Positions 40,090 through 49,657 are shown, counted from the stretch's first letter. The stretch is DNA of 64,000 nt from Variovorax sp. Sphag1AA (GCF_014192575.1 NZ_JACHYC010000007.1:402556-466555), one strand, 5' to 3'. Notes: generated by a model not told the origin, from the sequence alone. Numbers and translations are program-made.

Positions 40090-41430
40090 TTATCGCCGGC
40101 CTCCCGAGATCAAGGCCCACGTGCCTGCTGCCATCAACACGGCGGCCAATGCGAATCCGACCACCGGGGACAGTGCTGTCCACACAGTCCCGACCGTTGC
40201 GCTCGAGACGAACTTGGCGACGCCATTCACCGTGCCCAATGCTCCGTAGCTGAGCGCCAGCGTGTCGGTATCCACCATCTCGGCGGTGACTGTGGACTCC
40301 AGCGCTTCCTGGACCGCGATGTACAGGCCTGCGATGAAGAAGATGCCCGCGAGCTGCGGCACGCTGTCGACTTGCAGCCAGAACGCCAGTGCAGTCAACA
40401 TGGCGGTCAAGGCGCCGAGGACGTAGCCGGCAATCAGCACGCGGGCATGGCCTGCCCGGTCAGCCAGATAGCCAATCGGATACGAAATGACGACCTGGAC
40501 CACGTTTCGCCACACGTAGAGCAGACCCGCCACCTGGGCGGCTTTCACTACGCCGAGCCGTGGAGTGAGCAACGTGGTCGCAGCCAGGATCAGCAAGCTG
40601 TGCGAGAAGTCCCCAACGCCAAAGATCCCCACTGCGGCTAAATAGCGCTTGAATCGCGCCGGTAGCGCTCTCAGCGTGCCGAAGAACTTCATCGCCGGAT
40701 TGGTGGAGTGTTCCGGGTCGCGGACTAGCGCGAGAAAGGCCACGACGGCCATGGCGCCAGGGATCACTGACAACCACAGCACGAGGCGGAAAGGGCCCGC
40801 GGGGCTGTCCCAAGGTAGTGCCTGCGCCCAACCCAGGAGTGCAACACCGAGCAGCGGTCCCGCGACTGCCCCCACAGTATCGGCCGCGCGATGGAATCCA
40901 AACGCGCGGCCGCGGGTCTCGGGGGACACCGCCTGGATGACGATGGCATCGCGCAGCGGGCCTCTCAGTCCCTTGCCGAACCACGACACGATTCGTCCCA
41001 GCATGAGCAAAGGCCAGCCCGCTGCCAGTGCGATGAGTCCTTGGCCGACCGGCGTGAGGGCGTAGCCGACAAGCACCAGCAGCTTGCGGTGGCCGACCTT
41101 GTCGGCGATATACCCCGAGAGCATCTTGGTGAAGGCCGCCACGGCATCGGCGATGCCTTCGATGATCCCCAGGACTGCAGCCGGAATGCCTAATACCGCC
41201 AGAAAGCCAGGCAGGATCACCGAGGTCGTTTCGTAGCAAAAGTCGCCGAGTGCACTGGTCAATCCGGCGCCCGCGACCGTTCGATTCAGCCATCCCGCAG
41301 GCCGCTCCTGCATGGACTCTTCTCGGCGACCGGGATCGAAGAGCTCCCCCTCGAACCTATCCATGACCTGGTCCCGTCGCCTGCGTAGCCGGCCGGAGGG
41401 AGCGCGTTGTGCAAGTGTGGGCAACCACAT
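40090..41430 (-). CDS. MFS exporter-like transporter
   Basis: A 446-residue, 12-helix major facilitator. Seen: GIIEGIADAVAAFTKMLSGYIADKVGHRK (the loop 2-3 signature region) and RGPLRDAIVIQAVSPETRGRAFGFHRAADTVGA, typical of a bacterial MFS subfamily annotated as exporters. The ATG at 41430 has a GGGAGAAG ribosome site. The next gene upstream is the EEP protein, 15 bases away on the same strand, so they are likely co-transcribed. Substrate unknown. Confidence 0.82.
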   Translation of the reverse strand: MWLPTLAQRAPSGRLRRRRDQVMDRFEGELFDPGRREESMQERPAGWLNRTVAGAGLTSALGDFCYETTSVILPGFLAVLGIPAAVLGIIEGIADAVAAFTKMLSGYIADKVGHRKLLVLVGYALTPVGQGLIALAAGWPLLMLGRIVSWFGKGLRGPLRDAIVIQAVSPETRGRAFGFHRAADTVGAVAGPLLGVALLGWAQALPWDSPAGPFRLVLWLSVIPGAMAVVAFLALVRDPEHSTNPAMKFFGTLRALPARFKRYLAAVGIFGVGDFSHSLLILAATTLLTPRLGVVKAAQVAGLLYVWRNVVQVVISYPIGYLADRAGHARVLIAGYVLGALTAMLTALAFWLQVDSVPQLAGIFFIAGLYIAVQEALESTVTAEMVDTDTLALSYGALGTVNGVAKFVSSATVGTVWTALSPVVGFALAAVLMAAGTWALISGGRR

Positions 41431-41445
41431 GGTCGCTTCTCCCGT

Positions 41446-42255
41446 TCAAGGCGACACCTCAAAGCTGGCCATCACTGGGTAGTGGTCGGACGCCATGTCG
41501 GTCAGCGGTGTGCGGATGACTCGATACGAACTGGCATGCGCCGCAAGCGCTGGCGAGGCCAGGACGTAGTCGCATCGCATCGTCGCGAACGCGGTGCCGA
41601 CGAAACCTGTGGTGGGTACTGTCGGCGCATCGTTGCCGCCAAGGGCGTGGCCGACGTCCACCCAGCCGGCCGCTTCGAGGTGCCCGAGGACGCTTCGATC
41701 GGCGGTTTTCAGGTCATCCGCGAGGTAGCGGGCTCGATGGTGTAGCGCCAGTTCGTCGAAGCCCACGGGTTCGAGATCGTGCGGAGACGCCGAGTTGAAG
41801 TCTCCCGTCAGGAGGCTCCATGCATTGGGTGCGGCCTGCACCGCGAGATAGGCGGCTTCCCGCCGTCGTACCGCCGGTCCGTTGGGACAGAGGTGTGCGC
41901 TCAGGAGCGTGAGCACGCGGTCGCTGTTCGGTAGTGCCACCTTCAAGGTGGCCAAGGCGTGATGAAAGTTTGCGCCGTCGGCATCGAAACTGATGGGCCG
42001 CAAGGGCTCCCGGATGAATATCGCGACGTGCTGACCTGTTCGGGGTGCGGGAGCGAGAAAGCCGCGCATGCCGAGACGGCGTTCGGTCTCGAAGAGCCAC
42101 GCGCTGCCGTTGAGATCGAAGGCCTTGGCCTCCTGCATCAGGAACACGTTGGGTCGCAGTTCGTTGACCAACTCGATCTGCGCCAGCGCGCGCCGATCTT
42201 CATTGCCGTCGCGACCGCCGAACAGGGTGTTGTAGGTGAGGGCTTTCAATTTCAT
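41446..42255 (-). CDS. Endonuclease/exonuclease/phosphatase-fold protein
   Basis: A 269-residue EEP-family protein with the ordered motifs YNTLFGG, LMQEAKAF (metal-binding E), LLSAHLCPNG, LLTGDFNSAS (D and N) and ASDHYPVMA (catalytic D-H) at the C-terminus. It should be a Mg2+-dependent phosphodiesterase acting on nucleic acid, lipid or sugar phosphates. The start overlaps the end of the chrB remnant on the same strand. It belongs with the MFS gene 15 bases downstream. Confidence 0.87.
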   Translation of the reverse strand: MKLKALTYNTLFGGRDGNEDRRALAQIELVNELRPNVFLMQEAKAFDLNGSAWLFETERRLGMRGFLAPAPRTGQHVAIFIREPLRPISFDADGANFHHALATLKVALPNSDRVLTLLSAHLCPNGPAVRRREAAYLAVQAAPNAWSLLTGDFNSASPHDLEPVGFDELALHHRARYLADDLKTADRSVLGHLEAAGWVDVGHALGGNDAPTVPTTGFVGTAFATMRCDYVLASPALAAHASSYRVIRTPLTDMASDHYPVMASFEVSP

Positions 42256-42461
42256 CGTTCGGCACTTGGACGGTGGCTTTCTTGGTCGTTGGTGCAGACC
42301 GCATGGCGGCGGCAGGTTCGTTCAAGGTCGTGCCGCGCGCGGTCTGCTGGCGCGAGACCTCGTTGGCGTGCGCCTCCGACAGCGCCCATGCGCACCTTGC
42401 TTGGCTCGGGCAGGATCTTGTAGGTGAGAAGCGGCCAGGTGATGGTATTTGATTGATTCAT
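42252..42461 (-). pseudogene. chrB remnant with internal deletion
   Basis: Starts MNQSNTITWPLLTYKILPEPSKVRM, matching the beginning of the intact ChrB (LLTYKVPSEPSKVR). It then jumps to sequence that in another frame reads like a ChrB C-terminal tail (EAHANEVSRQQTARGTTLNEP...TKKATV). About 400 bases of the middle are missing and the frame is broken. The upstream operator is kept. It abuts the EEP gene start. Confidence 0.65.
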
Positions 42462-42467
42462 CTTAGA

Positions 42468-42483
42468 TGTAGCAGTCGTTACA
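42468..42483. promoter_or_regulatory. Operator-like dyad before the chrB remnant
   Basis: Minus strand TGTAACGACTGCTACA, seven bases before the remnant's ATG. It differs from the intact chrB operator (35036-35051) only in the central positions. Confidence 0.55.
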
Positions 42484-43541
42484 TAACAACTGTACATTGC
42501 GATCCTGTGGCGTGCAACAAGATCTCCCCACGACGGGGCGAAGACGGGTCGTCGTTCTCTTCTTCGATTCCGCGACTTCGAACGGTCGAGCGTTGGCGAA
42601 TTCGGGACCAGGTACGCCATCAGACGATGCGGCGCGATTGGACGTGCAGCACGCCGAACCGGCCCTCGAAAGCATCGGGTGGTCAACGCGTCGGGCGCCT
42701 TCGTGGCGAAATAGACTGCAGCCAGAAGGCGACGGCGCGCGTCGCTACGTCAGGTCGGCGCCATAGCCTCGGTCGCCCCATATTCGGCGCACAAGGCCAT
42801 GAATTTCCGGTAGTCGAATCCGGCTTCGCCGTGTACGTCGATCAGCTCGCAGCGCGCCGCTGCCTCGAGGGCTGCCCTGGAGACCATGACGGAGTCACCG
42901 CCCTCCGCCGAAGGCGTCACCCACGGCTCAAGCGAACGCGATTTCATCAGTCGCGACAACGCCCCCATCCGGCTGATCGCAGCATGAGATCGATGGGGTT
43001 CCTTGCCGAAGTGCCGAGCAGCAACAAAAAGCGCCAAGTCGGAGTTGTCGCCCTCCGGGTCGCGGCGCGATTCGACTTTCTTGGACAGGGTTGAAGGTCC
43101 TCGCCAGTGAAGACTTGCGAGTTGACGCGGAGCAGCCACTCGGCGCGCCTCAGGAGCGTCCGCGACCGATGCAGCGGCATTGAAGCTCAGGCTTGTCTGC
43201 TCTGCAACGAAAGCGGCTGGTACTGAGGGTAGGGCGGAATTTCTGCTCGGTGCTCAATCTGGGTCTTGGCAGTAGCGGAAGTGGCGGCTGCTCGAAAGCG
43301 GACCATGGGCCGACGCGACAACTGGTGCCCTGATTGACCACAGTCCTCAGTGGGCGACTAAGGCCGGCGTTCCCTGCGCGAGTCGGAAGCTGGATTGTCA
43401 GTCAGACCTACGCGAGCGCGGCCTATCTGCCTAGCTCAGGCTCTCGAGCACCCTCGGGGAATCCCTGATGTTCTCTTCCGAACGAATTCCTGTACATTTC
43501 CGTTATCGTTCACGGGATCGTTAACGAAAGGAAGGCAGACA
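42484..43541. other. Gene-poor region at the probable right end of the island
   Basis: About 1 kb with no recognised gene. The best open frame is on the minus strand (42750-43139, 129 codons; DLALFVAARHFGKEPHRSHAAI) with coding-like composition but no known family or convincing start; it may be a remnant. The right end holds the promoter region of the next cluster. This is where island DNA appears to give way to chromosomal genes. Confidence 0.4.
43518..43527. promoter_or_regulatory. Possible LacI-family operator
   Basis: A perfect ten-base palindrome TCGTTAACGA, 14 bases before the first gene of the cluster, with a related CGTTATCGTT at 43501. LacI-family operators are CG-centred palindromes and this one is TA-centred, so the match is not ideal. 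The cluster does encode a LacI regulator (47298). Confidence 0.35.
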
Positions 43542-44375
43542 ATGGATAGAGAACAGTCATTAGCTCGGCTGCGCACCACGCTTGCGGCGGGCCAAGCACT
43601 AGTGGGAGCAGGCGCAGGCACCGGACTTTCCGCCAAGTGTGCGGAGGCAGGGGGCGTCGATCTGATCATCATTTACAACTCCGGCCGCTACCGAATGGCA
43701 GGACGCGGCTCGATGGCCGGGCTGATGCCCTACGGCGACGCAAACGCAATCGTGATGGATATGGCCGGCGAAGTGCTCCCCGTTGTGAAACACACACCGG
43801 TACTGGCGGGCGTCTGCGGAACGGATCCGTTCCGATTGATGCCGGTGTTCCTCAAGCAAGTTCGCGATGCCGGCTTTAGCGGCGTCCAGAACTTCCCGAC
43901 CGTCGGGCTGTTCGACGGGAAGATCAGGCGCGACCTCGAGACGACGGGCATGGGCTACGGCCTAGAGGTGGACATGATTGCGCAGGCCCACCGCCTCGGG
44001 CTTCTGACCTGCCCGTACGTATTCAATCCCGACGAAGCAGTCGCCATGGCCCGTGCAGGCGCGGATCTGCTCGTTGCGCATATGGGCCTCACCAGCAAGG
44101 GGACCATTGGTGCAACCAATGCGATGGAACTCACCGAAGCCGCGCAACGGGTCCAGGAAATCCACGACGCCGCCAAGCGCGTGTGCTCCGACGTCATCGT
44201 GATCTGTCACGGCGGCCCCATCTCCGAGCCCGACGACGCGCATTGGCTGATGGAGAACACAACCGGCATTTCCGGCTTCTTTGGCGCCTCCAGCATGGAA
44301 CGCATCCCCACAGAGGTCGCCATCACGACCCAGGCTCGCAAGTTCAAGGAACTTCGCACGGCTGTGGCCGCCTGA
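43542..44375 (+). CDS. Phosphoenolpyruvate-hydrolase-family TIM-barrel protein (COG5564)
   Basis: A 277-residue protein starting at the ATG at 43542 (AAGGAAGG ribosome site). IYNSGRYRMAGRGSMAGLMPYGDANAIV and the GVQNFPTVGLFDG segment match the PEP-hydrolase / isocitrate-lyase-like TIM-barrel family, which is typically encoded or fused with Tm-1-like (UPF0261) proteins. One such gene is at 48386. The true reaction is not known. First gene of a LacI-associated cluster. Confidence 0.82.
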   Translation: MDREQSLARLRTTLAAGQALVGAGAGTGLSAKCAEAGGVDLIIIYNSGRYRMAGRGSMAGLMPYGDANAIVMDMAGEVLPVVKHTPVLAGVCGTDPFRLMPVFLKQVRDAGFSGVQNFPTVGLFDGKIRRDLETTGMGYGLEVDMIAQAHRLGLLTCPYVFNPDEAVAMARAGADLLVAHMGLTSKGTIGATNAMELTEAAQRVQEIHDAAKRVCSDVIVICHGGPISEPDDAHWLMENTTGISGFFGASSMERIPTEVAITTQARKFKELRTAVAA

Positions 44376-44411
44376 ATTTCACCGTCTCACACTCAATTTT
44401 CGGAGTCAACA

Positions 44412-45167
44412 ATGCGATTCAAAGACAAGACTGTCATCGTGACGGGTGCCGCACGCGGCCTGGCCGAAACCACCGCTCGGCTTCTCGCCGCCGAAGGCGC
44501 CAATCTCGTCGCCGCGGACATCAACCTAGCCCGGTTGAACGACGTCGTCGGCTCGATCAACCAAGCCGGCGCAGGCAAGGCGACGGCCGTAGAAGTCGAC
44601 GTGACCTCCAAATCCATGATCCAGAACATGGTCGACGTTGCGGTGCGCAAGCACGGTCGGGTGGACGCCATCGTGAACATCGGCGCGGGCTATGCGCCCT
44701 ACAGGGGACTCGTCGAGACGTCTGAAGAGGAATGGGAGCGCATCATCGACTCCAACCTCAAGAGCATCTTTCTTTGCTGCCAAGCGGTCCTGCCGGTCAT
44801 GCTTGACCAACGCTATGGGCGCATCGTGAACATCTCCTCGCTCGCCGCGCGGACCTACAGTCACTTCCTGGGGGCCCACTACGCAGCGGCCAAGGCAGGA
44901 GTTCTGGGCCTCACGCGCCACATTGCACACGAGTACGGCCCTCGCGGAATCTGCGCGAATGCCGTCTGTCCGACAGCCTTCTACGGAGAACGGCTGAGCG
45001 AGATCATGACGCCCGAGAAGGAGCAGGCCCTGATCAATGCCATTCCGCTGCGCCGGATCCCCACGGCGGAAGACATTGCGCCAGCCATCGCCTTCTTGGC
45101 CTCCGACGATGCCGTCTTCGTGTCCGGCGTCTCGCTGGACGTGAACGGCGCCCAGGTTACCTCCTGA
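44412..45167 (+). CDS. SDR-family oxidoreductase
   Basis: A 251-residue classical short-chain dehydrogenase. The nucleotide motif TGAARGLAE lacks the last glycine of TGxxxGxG (alanine instead), the NNAG motif reads NIGAG, and the catalytic tetrad is S (NISSLAA) with YAAAK. Likely oxidises a hydroxyl of the substrate imported by the TRAP system. Second gene of the cluster, 36 bases after the PEP-hydrolase-family gene. Confidence 0.88.
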   Translation: MRFKDKTVIVTGAARGLAETTARLLAAEGANLVAADINLARLNDVVGSINQAGAGKATAVEVDVTSKSMIQNMVDVAVRKHGRVDAIVNIGAGYAPYRGLVETSEEEWERIIDSNLKSIFLCCQAVLPVMLDQRYGRIVNISSLAARTYSHFLGAHYAAAKAGVLGLTRHIAHEYGPRGICANAVCPTAFYGERLSEIMTPEKEQALINAIPLRRIPTAEDIAPAIAFLASDDAVFVSGVSLDVNGAQVTS

Positions 45168-45180
45168 GAAAGGCCAAGCG

Positions 45181-46179
45181 ATGAAAAAGATCCGAGTCGC
45201 GGTGATCGGGCCGGGGCGCATCTCCCGAGCCCACCTGAATGCGATCAGGAAAAACGCCGACGTGGCGAAACTCTCCTACGTCGTCGGCCTTGCGCATGAG
45301 CAGGAGCGTACTGCCGCCTTGGCCAAGGAGTTTGGGGCTGACCAGGCGAGTGACAACCTGGCGCTCACCTTGTCCGACCCCGAACTCGACGCCGTCGTCC
45401 TCACGGTTCCCAATCACCTGCATCGGGAGGTCGCGATTCAAGCCATGCGGGCAGGCAAGCATGTGCTGGTCGAAAAGCCTCTGGCCAACTCGCTGGAGGA
45501 CGCAGACGCCATGATTGCCGAGGCCAACGCTTCGGGGCGCGTGCTGATGGTTGCGCAGTGCAGACGCTTCTTCGCCGGCGCCGCGCAGGCGCAAAAGCGA
45601 GTTCGAGAACTTGGGCGGCCTCTGGACATTACGCACGTGCTGGGTGTCTTCGTCGACGATGCCAAGGTGGACTGGTGGCGTTCGGCGGCTAAAGCTGGGG
45701 GGCTGGCCCTTGGGCTCAACGGTCCTCATGTGGTGGACACCATCCTGTGGCTCATGGGTGAGCTCCCGGTGCGGGTCTACACCCAGACAAGCCGGCTCAA
45801 GCCTGAGAAGTGGGAGGGCGAAGATCAGGCTACCGTCGTCCTGACCTTCGCCGACGGCAGCATCGCCACAGGGCACCTCTCTCTGAACATGCCCGCCCAC
45901 GTCAACGAGCGATGGATCGTGGGCCCCAATGGCAGCATGCAGTTGACGAACGACCGCACCCTGACGCTCAACGGCGAAACTGTCGTCAGCGCCGAACTGA
46001 CACCCTATATCGACGGGGACGAGAGCTTCGACGGGCAGTTCCGAGAATTTGCCATGGCAATTGGCGAGGGGCGATCGCCGATGTGCTCCGCCGCAGAGCT
46101 CAGACCCGTAGTCGCCGTACTCGAAGCGGCACTTGAGTCCGCCTCGCGCAACGCACCGATCGAACTCGTCGCGACCTAG
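45181..46179 (+). CDS. Gfo/Idh/MocA-family oxidoreductase
   Basis: A 332-residue NAD(P)-dependent dehydrogenase: Rossmann start VAVIGPGRISRAHL, then the signature EKPLANS with the catalytic lysine, and the C-terminal alpha/beta domain. Family members act on sugars, inositols and related acids, which together with the SDR points to polyol or sugar-acid catabolism. It starts 13 bases after the SDR gene. Confidence 0.9.
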   Translation: MKKIRVAVIGPGRISRAHLNAIRKNADVAKLSYVVGLAHEQERTAALAKEFGADQASDNLALTLSDPELDAVVLTVPNHLHREVAIQAMRAGKHVLVEKPLANSLEDADAMIAEANASGRVLMVAQCRRFFAGAAQAQKRVRELGRPLDITHVLGVFVDDAKVDWWRSAAKAGGLALGLNGPHVVDTILWLMGELPVRVYTQTSRLKPEKWEGEDQATVVLTFADGSIATGHLSLNMPAHVNERWIVGPNGSMQLTNDRTLTLNGETVVSAELTPYIDGDESFDGQFREFAMAIGEGRSPMCSAAELRPVVAVLEAALESASRNAPIELVAT

Positions 46180-46240
46180 GCAAGGCAACGCCCCACGCGG
46201 GCGAAGACCCGCCTCACTGATCAAAGCAAAGGAGACAATC

Positions 46241-47257
46241 ATGACTGTCAATCGCAGGCAATTCGTGACCCGGGCCGCCAGCCTCGGAGCAGCCAGCTTC
46301 CTGCATCTGCCCTCTCAGGCGGCGGCTGAGTTCACCTATAAGCTGGGCCACAACAACGCGACCACCCATCCGCAGCATCTGCGGCTGGTGGAGGCGTCAA
46401 AGAACATTGCGCAGGAGTCAGGTGGCCGCCTGATGGTGGAGATCTACCCGAACAGCCAGCTGGGCAGCGACGCCCAGATGCTGTCGCAGGTTCGCTCGGG
46501 GGCGCTCGAGTTGTGCCACATGGGCGACATCATCATCGGCAACGCCGTCCCCGTTGCCTCGCTCGCTGCGCTTCCCTTTGCGTTCGAGAACTCCGCCAGC
46601 CTTTGGGGCGCGATGGACGGCGAGTTCGGCAAATACGTCCACGCAGAGATCGAACGCAAGCTCGGTGTGCACGTCTTCGACAAGGGCTGGGATGGCGGGA
46701 CGCGTCACCTTTTTACGAGTCAAAAGCCCGTGCGAGCAGCGCCGGACATGAAGGGCATGAAATTCAGGGTGCCCACCGGAGCCCTTGCCGTCTCGCTCTT
46801 CAAAGGGCTGGGCGCCTCGCCAACGACCGTCCCGAGTGCGGAGGTTTACACAGCGCTGCAAACCCGTTTGGTCGATGGCGCCGAGGGGCCGCTCGTCACA
46901 ATCGAAAACAGCAAGTACTACGAGACCAGCAAGTTCATCACGCTGACCGCTCACATGCAGACGCCGTTCGAAATGCTCGCCAACGGCGCCGCCTGGGCAC
47001 GACTGCCCAAGGATCTCCAAGACGTTCTCGCCCGGAACCTGGATGCCGCGGCAGTCTTGGAACGCGCCGACATCGCCAAGGGGGACGGGGTCCTGCAGGC
47101 ACTCCTGAAGGATAAAGGCCAGACATTCATCGAGCCGGACCGCCCATCCTTTAGAGAAGCGCTTCGCCAAGCTGGGTCGTATGCGCGGTGGCGCGATGCC
47201 TACGGCGGCGCGGCTCCCTTCGAGCTGCTCGAAAAGGCGGTGGGCAAGCTCGCCTGA
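46241..47257 (+). CDS. TRAP transporter substrate-binding protein (DctP family)
   Basis: A 338-residue periplasmic binding protein; the ATG at 46241 has an AAGGAGAC ribosome site. The N-terminus NRRQFVTRAASLGAASFLHLP is a twin-arginine-like signal. The mature part shows the DctP pattern YPNSQLGSDAQMLSQVRSGALELC and KGMKFRVPTGALAVSLFKGLGASPT, including the conserved ligand-binding arginine (R in KFRVP). Such proteins bind organic acids. Its membrane partner is the fused DctQM at 49648. Confidence 0.93.
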   Translation: MTVNRRQFVTRAASLGAASFLHLPSQAAAEFTYKLGHNNATTHPQHLRLVEASKNIAQESGGRLMVEIYPNSQLGSDAQMLSQVRSGALELCHMGDIIIGNAVPVASLAALPFAFENSASLWGAMDGEFGKYVHAEIERKLGVHVFDKGWDGGTRHLFTSQKPVRAAPDMKGMKFRVPTGALAVSLFKGLGASPTTVPSAEVYTALQTRLVDGAEGPLVTIENSKYYETSKFITLTAHMQTPFEMLANGAAWARLPKDLQDVLARNLDAAAVLERADIAKGDGVLQALLKDKGQTFIEPDRPSFREALRQAGSYARWRDAYGGAAPFELLEKAVGKLA

Positions 47258-47297
47258 ACGTTGGGTTATTGTTCCTTGTTGAACTGCGAGCCAACAA

Positions 47298-48311
47298 ATG
47301 AGCCGAGCCATGGAATCACGCACCGCCACCCTCAAAGACGTCGCCCGTGAGGCGCAGGTTTCCATGCAGACGGTCTCGCGTGCGGTCAACGGACACAGCG
47401 AGATCAGCGAAGAGACGCGCGAACGGGTGATGGCCATCTGTCGCAAGCTCGGCTATCGCCCCAATCGCCTGGCGGGAAGCCTGCGCGCCAAGCACTCCAA
47501 GGTGATCGGCCTCGTGGTTTCCGACATCGAGAATGCGTACTTTGCTGAGGTTGTCAGTGGCGCAGAGGCCGAAACCACCGCGCATGGCTGGTCGCTGCTG
47601 CTGGCCAACAGCGGCGAGGACCTTCAGCGGGAGCAAAACGCGGTCGCAAGTCTCTTCGAGCGTCGCGTGGACGGCCTCATCATTGCGCCGGCCGAGGGAA
47701 ATCACGCCTACCTTCGCAAGGTTCTGCCCTCGCAGTTTCCGGTCGTCTCCTTCAATCGCAGCATCGACCTGCGAGGGTGCGGCGCCGTCCTGACGGAGAA
47801 CGAGGCCGGAGCGCACCAAGCGGTGCGGTACCTGATCAGCCGTGGGCATCGAAAGATCGGGGCTCTCGTGGCCAGCATGGGTCTCATGACATCACGCGAG
47901 CGCGTGGCAGGTTTTCGCTCCGCAATGGCTGAGGGCAAGTTGCATGTCAAAGACGAGTGGATCTCGATGGGGGGCGTCCACGTCGACAGTGCAAGAAAGG
48001 CAGCGCTTGGAATCCTCTCGCAACCGAATCGGCCGACGGCATTGCTCACCTCGAGTCACCGTGTCACAGAAGGCGTGATGCATGCGCTCAAAGAACTCGG
48101 TCTTCAGTACGGCAAGGACGTGGAAATCGTCAGCTTTGACAAAGTCCCTTGGGCCACCTTTCTGGAGCCCCCACTTCCCATGGTTGCGCAGCCGACACGG
48201 CAGATTGGCCAAGAGGCAGTGCGGATGCTGATGGCCATGATCGACGGCACAGGCAAGCCATCAGTGGTTCGCCTGCCGGTGGAGCTCATCACGCACGCCG
48301 CTGCGACTTAG
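47298..48311 (+). CDS. LacI-family transcriptional regulator
   Basis: A 337-residue repressor with the LacI helix-turn-helix ATLKDVAREAQVSMQTVSRAVNG at the start and a periplasmic-binding-protein-like effector domain. It lies inside the TRAP/dehydrogenase cluster, between the binding protein and the Tm-1-like gene, so it most likely controls the cluster in response to the transported compound. The ATG at 47298 or 47310 may start it. Confidence 0.92.
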   Translation: MSRAMESRTATLKDVAREAQVSMQTVSRAVNGHSEISEETRERVMAICRKLGYRPNRLAGSLRAKHSKVIGLVVSDIENAYFAEVVSGAEAETTAHGWSLLLANSGEDLQREQNAVASLFERRVDGLIIAPAEGNHAYLRKVLPSQFPVVSFNRSIDLRGCGAVLTENEAGAHQAVRYLISRGHRKIGALVASMGLMTSRERVAGFRSAMAEGKLHVKDEWISMGGVHVDSARKAALGILSQPNRPTALLTSSHRVTEGVMHALKELGLQYGKDVEIVSFDKVPWATFLEPPLPMVAQPTRQIGQEAVRMLMAMIDGTGKPSVVRLPVELITHAAAT

Positions 48312-48385
48312 CGCTCGCCTGAGCGCACATCGTTGAAAAACCTCTTAGGCGAGCGCCGTTGAGCGCGTCGCCGGAAGGAGCACGC

Positions 48386-49657
48386 ATGAACAAGATCTTT
48401 GTGGTTGGTACCTGCGACACCAAGCAGGAAGAACTGAGCTTCGTGAAGTCCGAACTCTCCAGACTGGGCGCATCGGCGCTGTTGGTGGATGTTGGAACGC
48501 GCAGCCAAAGATCCGTCGCAGACGTCTCTGCCCAAGCGGTGGCCGCTTCCCATCCGCTGGGACGTACAGCCGTCCTTGGGCTCACCGATCGAGGAGAGGC
48601 GGTCAAGGCGATGGGCGAAGCGCTCATTGCCTACCTGGCCAGCCGCGACGACGTTGGCGGGATCATTGGGTTGGGTGGGGGCGGGAACACGTCACTGGTC
48701 ACGTCCGCAATGCGATCGCTCCCCCTCGGAACCCCCAAAGTCATGGTTTCGACTGTGGCGTCAGGTGATGTCTCACCGTACGTCGGGATGAGTGACATCT
48801 GCATGATCTCACCCGTGACCGACATTGCCGGCCTGAACCGTCTCAACCGAGTCGTCCTGCGCAACGCTGCCCACGCCATCGCCGGCATGGTCGCCCATGA
48901 TTCGCGCGCAGCCGAAGCGCACGAACTACCCGCTGTGGGCATCACACAGTTCGGCGTCACAACCCCATGCGTTGATGAACTCAGACGAAGGCTCGCGGAC
49001 TCGCGGGAGTGCATGGTGTTCCACGCAACCGGTGTCGGTGGACAGATCATGGAGAGACTCCTCGAAGGTCGAATGCTCCAGGGGTTGCTGGACGTCACGA
49101 CCACGGAAGTGGCGGACTTCATCGTAGGAGGCGTTTTGCCGTGCACCCCGGATCGTTTCGGCGCCACGATAAGAACGCAAGCGCCCTGCGTCGTCTCCTG
49201 CGGAGCGCTGGACATGGTGAATTTTGGGCCTGAGGAGACTCTGCCATCGCAGTTTCGCAGGCGTCGCCTCTATCGGCACAACCCGCAGGTCACGTTGATG
49301 AGGACTAGCCCAGAGGAGAGTTCTCGAATTGGCGCATGGATTGCCGCCCGACTGAATCTGTGTGAAGGTCCTGTGCGCATGATCCTTCCGGAGAAAGGGG
49401 TCTCCGCGCTCGACGCGGTGGATCAGCCTTTTTACGACCCCGTCGCGGACCGGGCACTTTTTGACGCGATCGAGGGAGGGCTGCGGACAAATTCTCACAG
49501 GCGCCTTGAGATCGCGCCATTTCACATCAACGAGGGGGGCTTTGCTGAACTCGTGTGCAAGAGATTTTTTGAGGCGAGCGCTGTATCCGCTTCGAGAGGA
49601 GTGCTTGGATATGGCCAAGAAGCGCAGCAGCACCAAGGAGGCCTGTCGTGCACGTGA
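48386..49657 (+). CDS. Tm-1-like ATP-binding protein (UPF0261)
   Basis: A 423-residue protein of the UPF0261 / Tm-1-like family (KIFVVGTCDTKQEELSFVKSEL, then GGIIGLGGGGNTSLVTSAMRSLPLGTPKVMVST). The plant member Tm-1 binds ATP and inhibits tobamovirus replication; the bacterial function is unknown. The ATG at 48386 has a GGAAGGAG ribosome site. It is the usual partner of the PEP-hydrolase-like protein at 43542, so both probably share one step. Its end overlaps the DctQM start by ten bases. Confidence 0.85.
   Translation: MNKIFVVGTCDTKQEELSFVKSELSRLGASALLVDVGTRSQRSVADVSAQAVAASHPLGRTAVLGLTDRGEAVKAMGEALIAYLASRDDVGGIIGLGGGGNTSLVTSAMRSLPLGTPKVMVSTVASGDVSPYVGMSDICMISPVTDIAGLNRLNRVVLRNAAHAIAGMVAHDSRAAEAHELPAVGITQFGVTTPCVDELRRRLADSRECMVFHATGVGGQIMERLLEGRMLQGLLDVTTTEVADFIVGGVLPCTPDRFGATIRTQAPCVVSCGALDMVNFGPEETLPSQFRRRRLYRHNPQVTLMRTSPEESSRIGAWIAARLNLCEGPVRMILPEKGVSALDAVDQPFYDPVADRALFDAIEGGLRTNSHRRLEIAPFHINEGGFAELVCKRFFEASAVSASRGVLGYGQEAQQHQGGLSCT

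Noticed and set aside
42750..43139. Minus-strand 129-codon frame as a genuine gene
   Set aside because: Composition is plausible but no start signal, family or conserved neighbour; reported only as a possible remnant.
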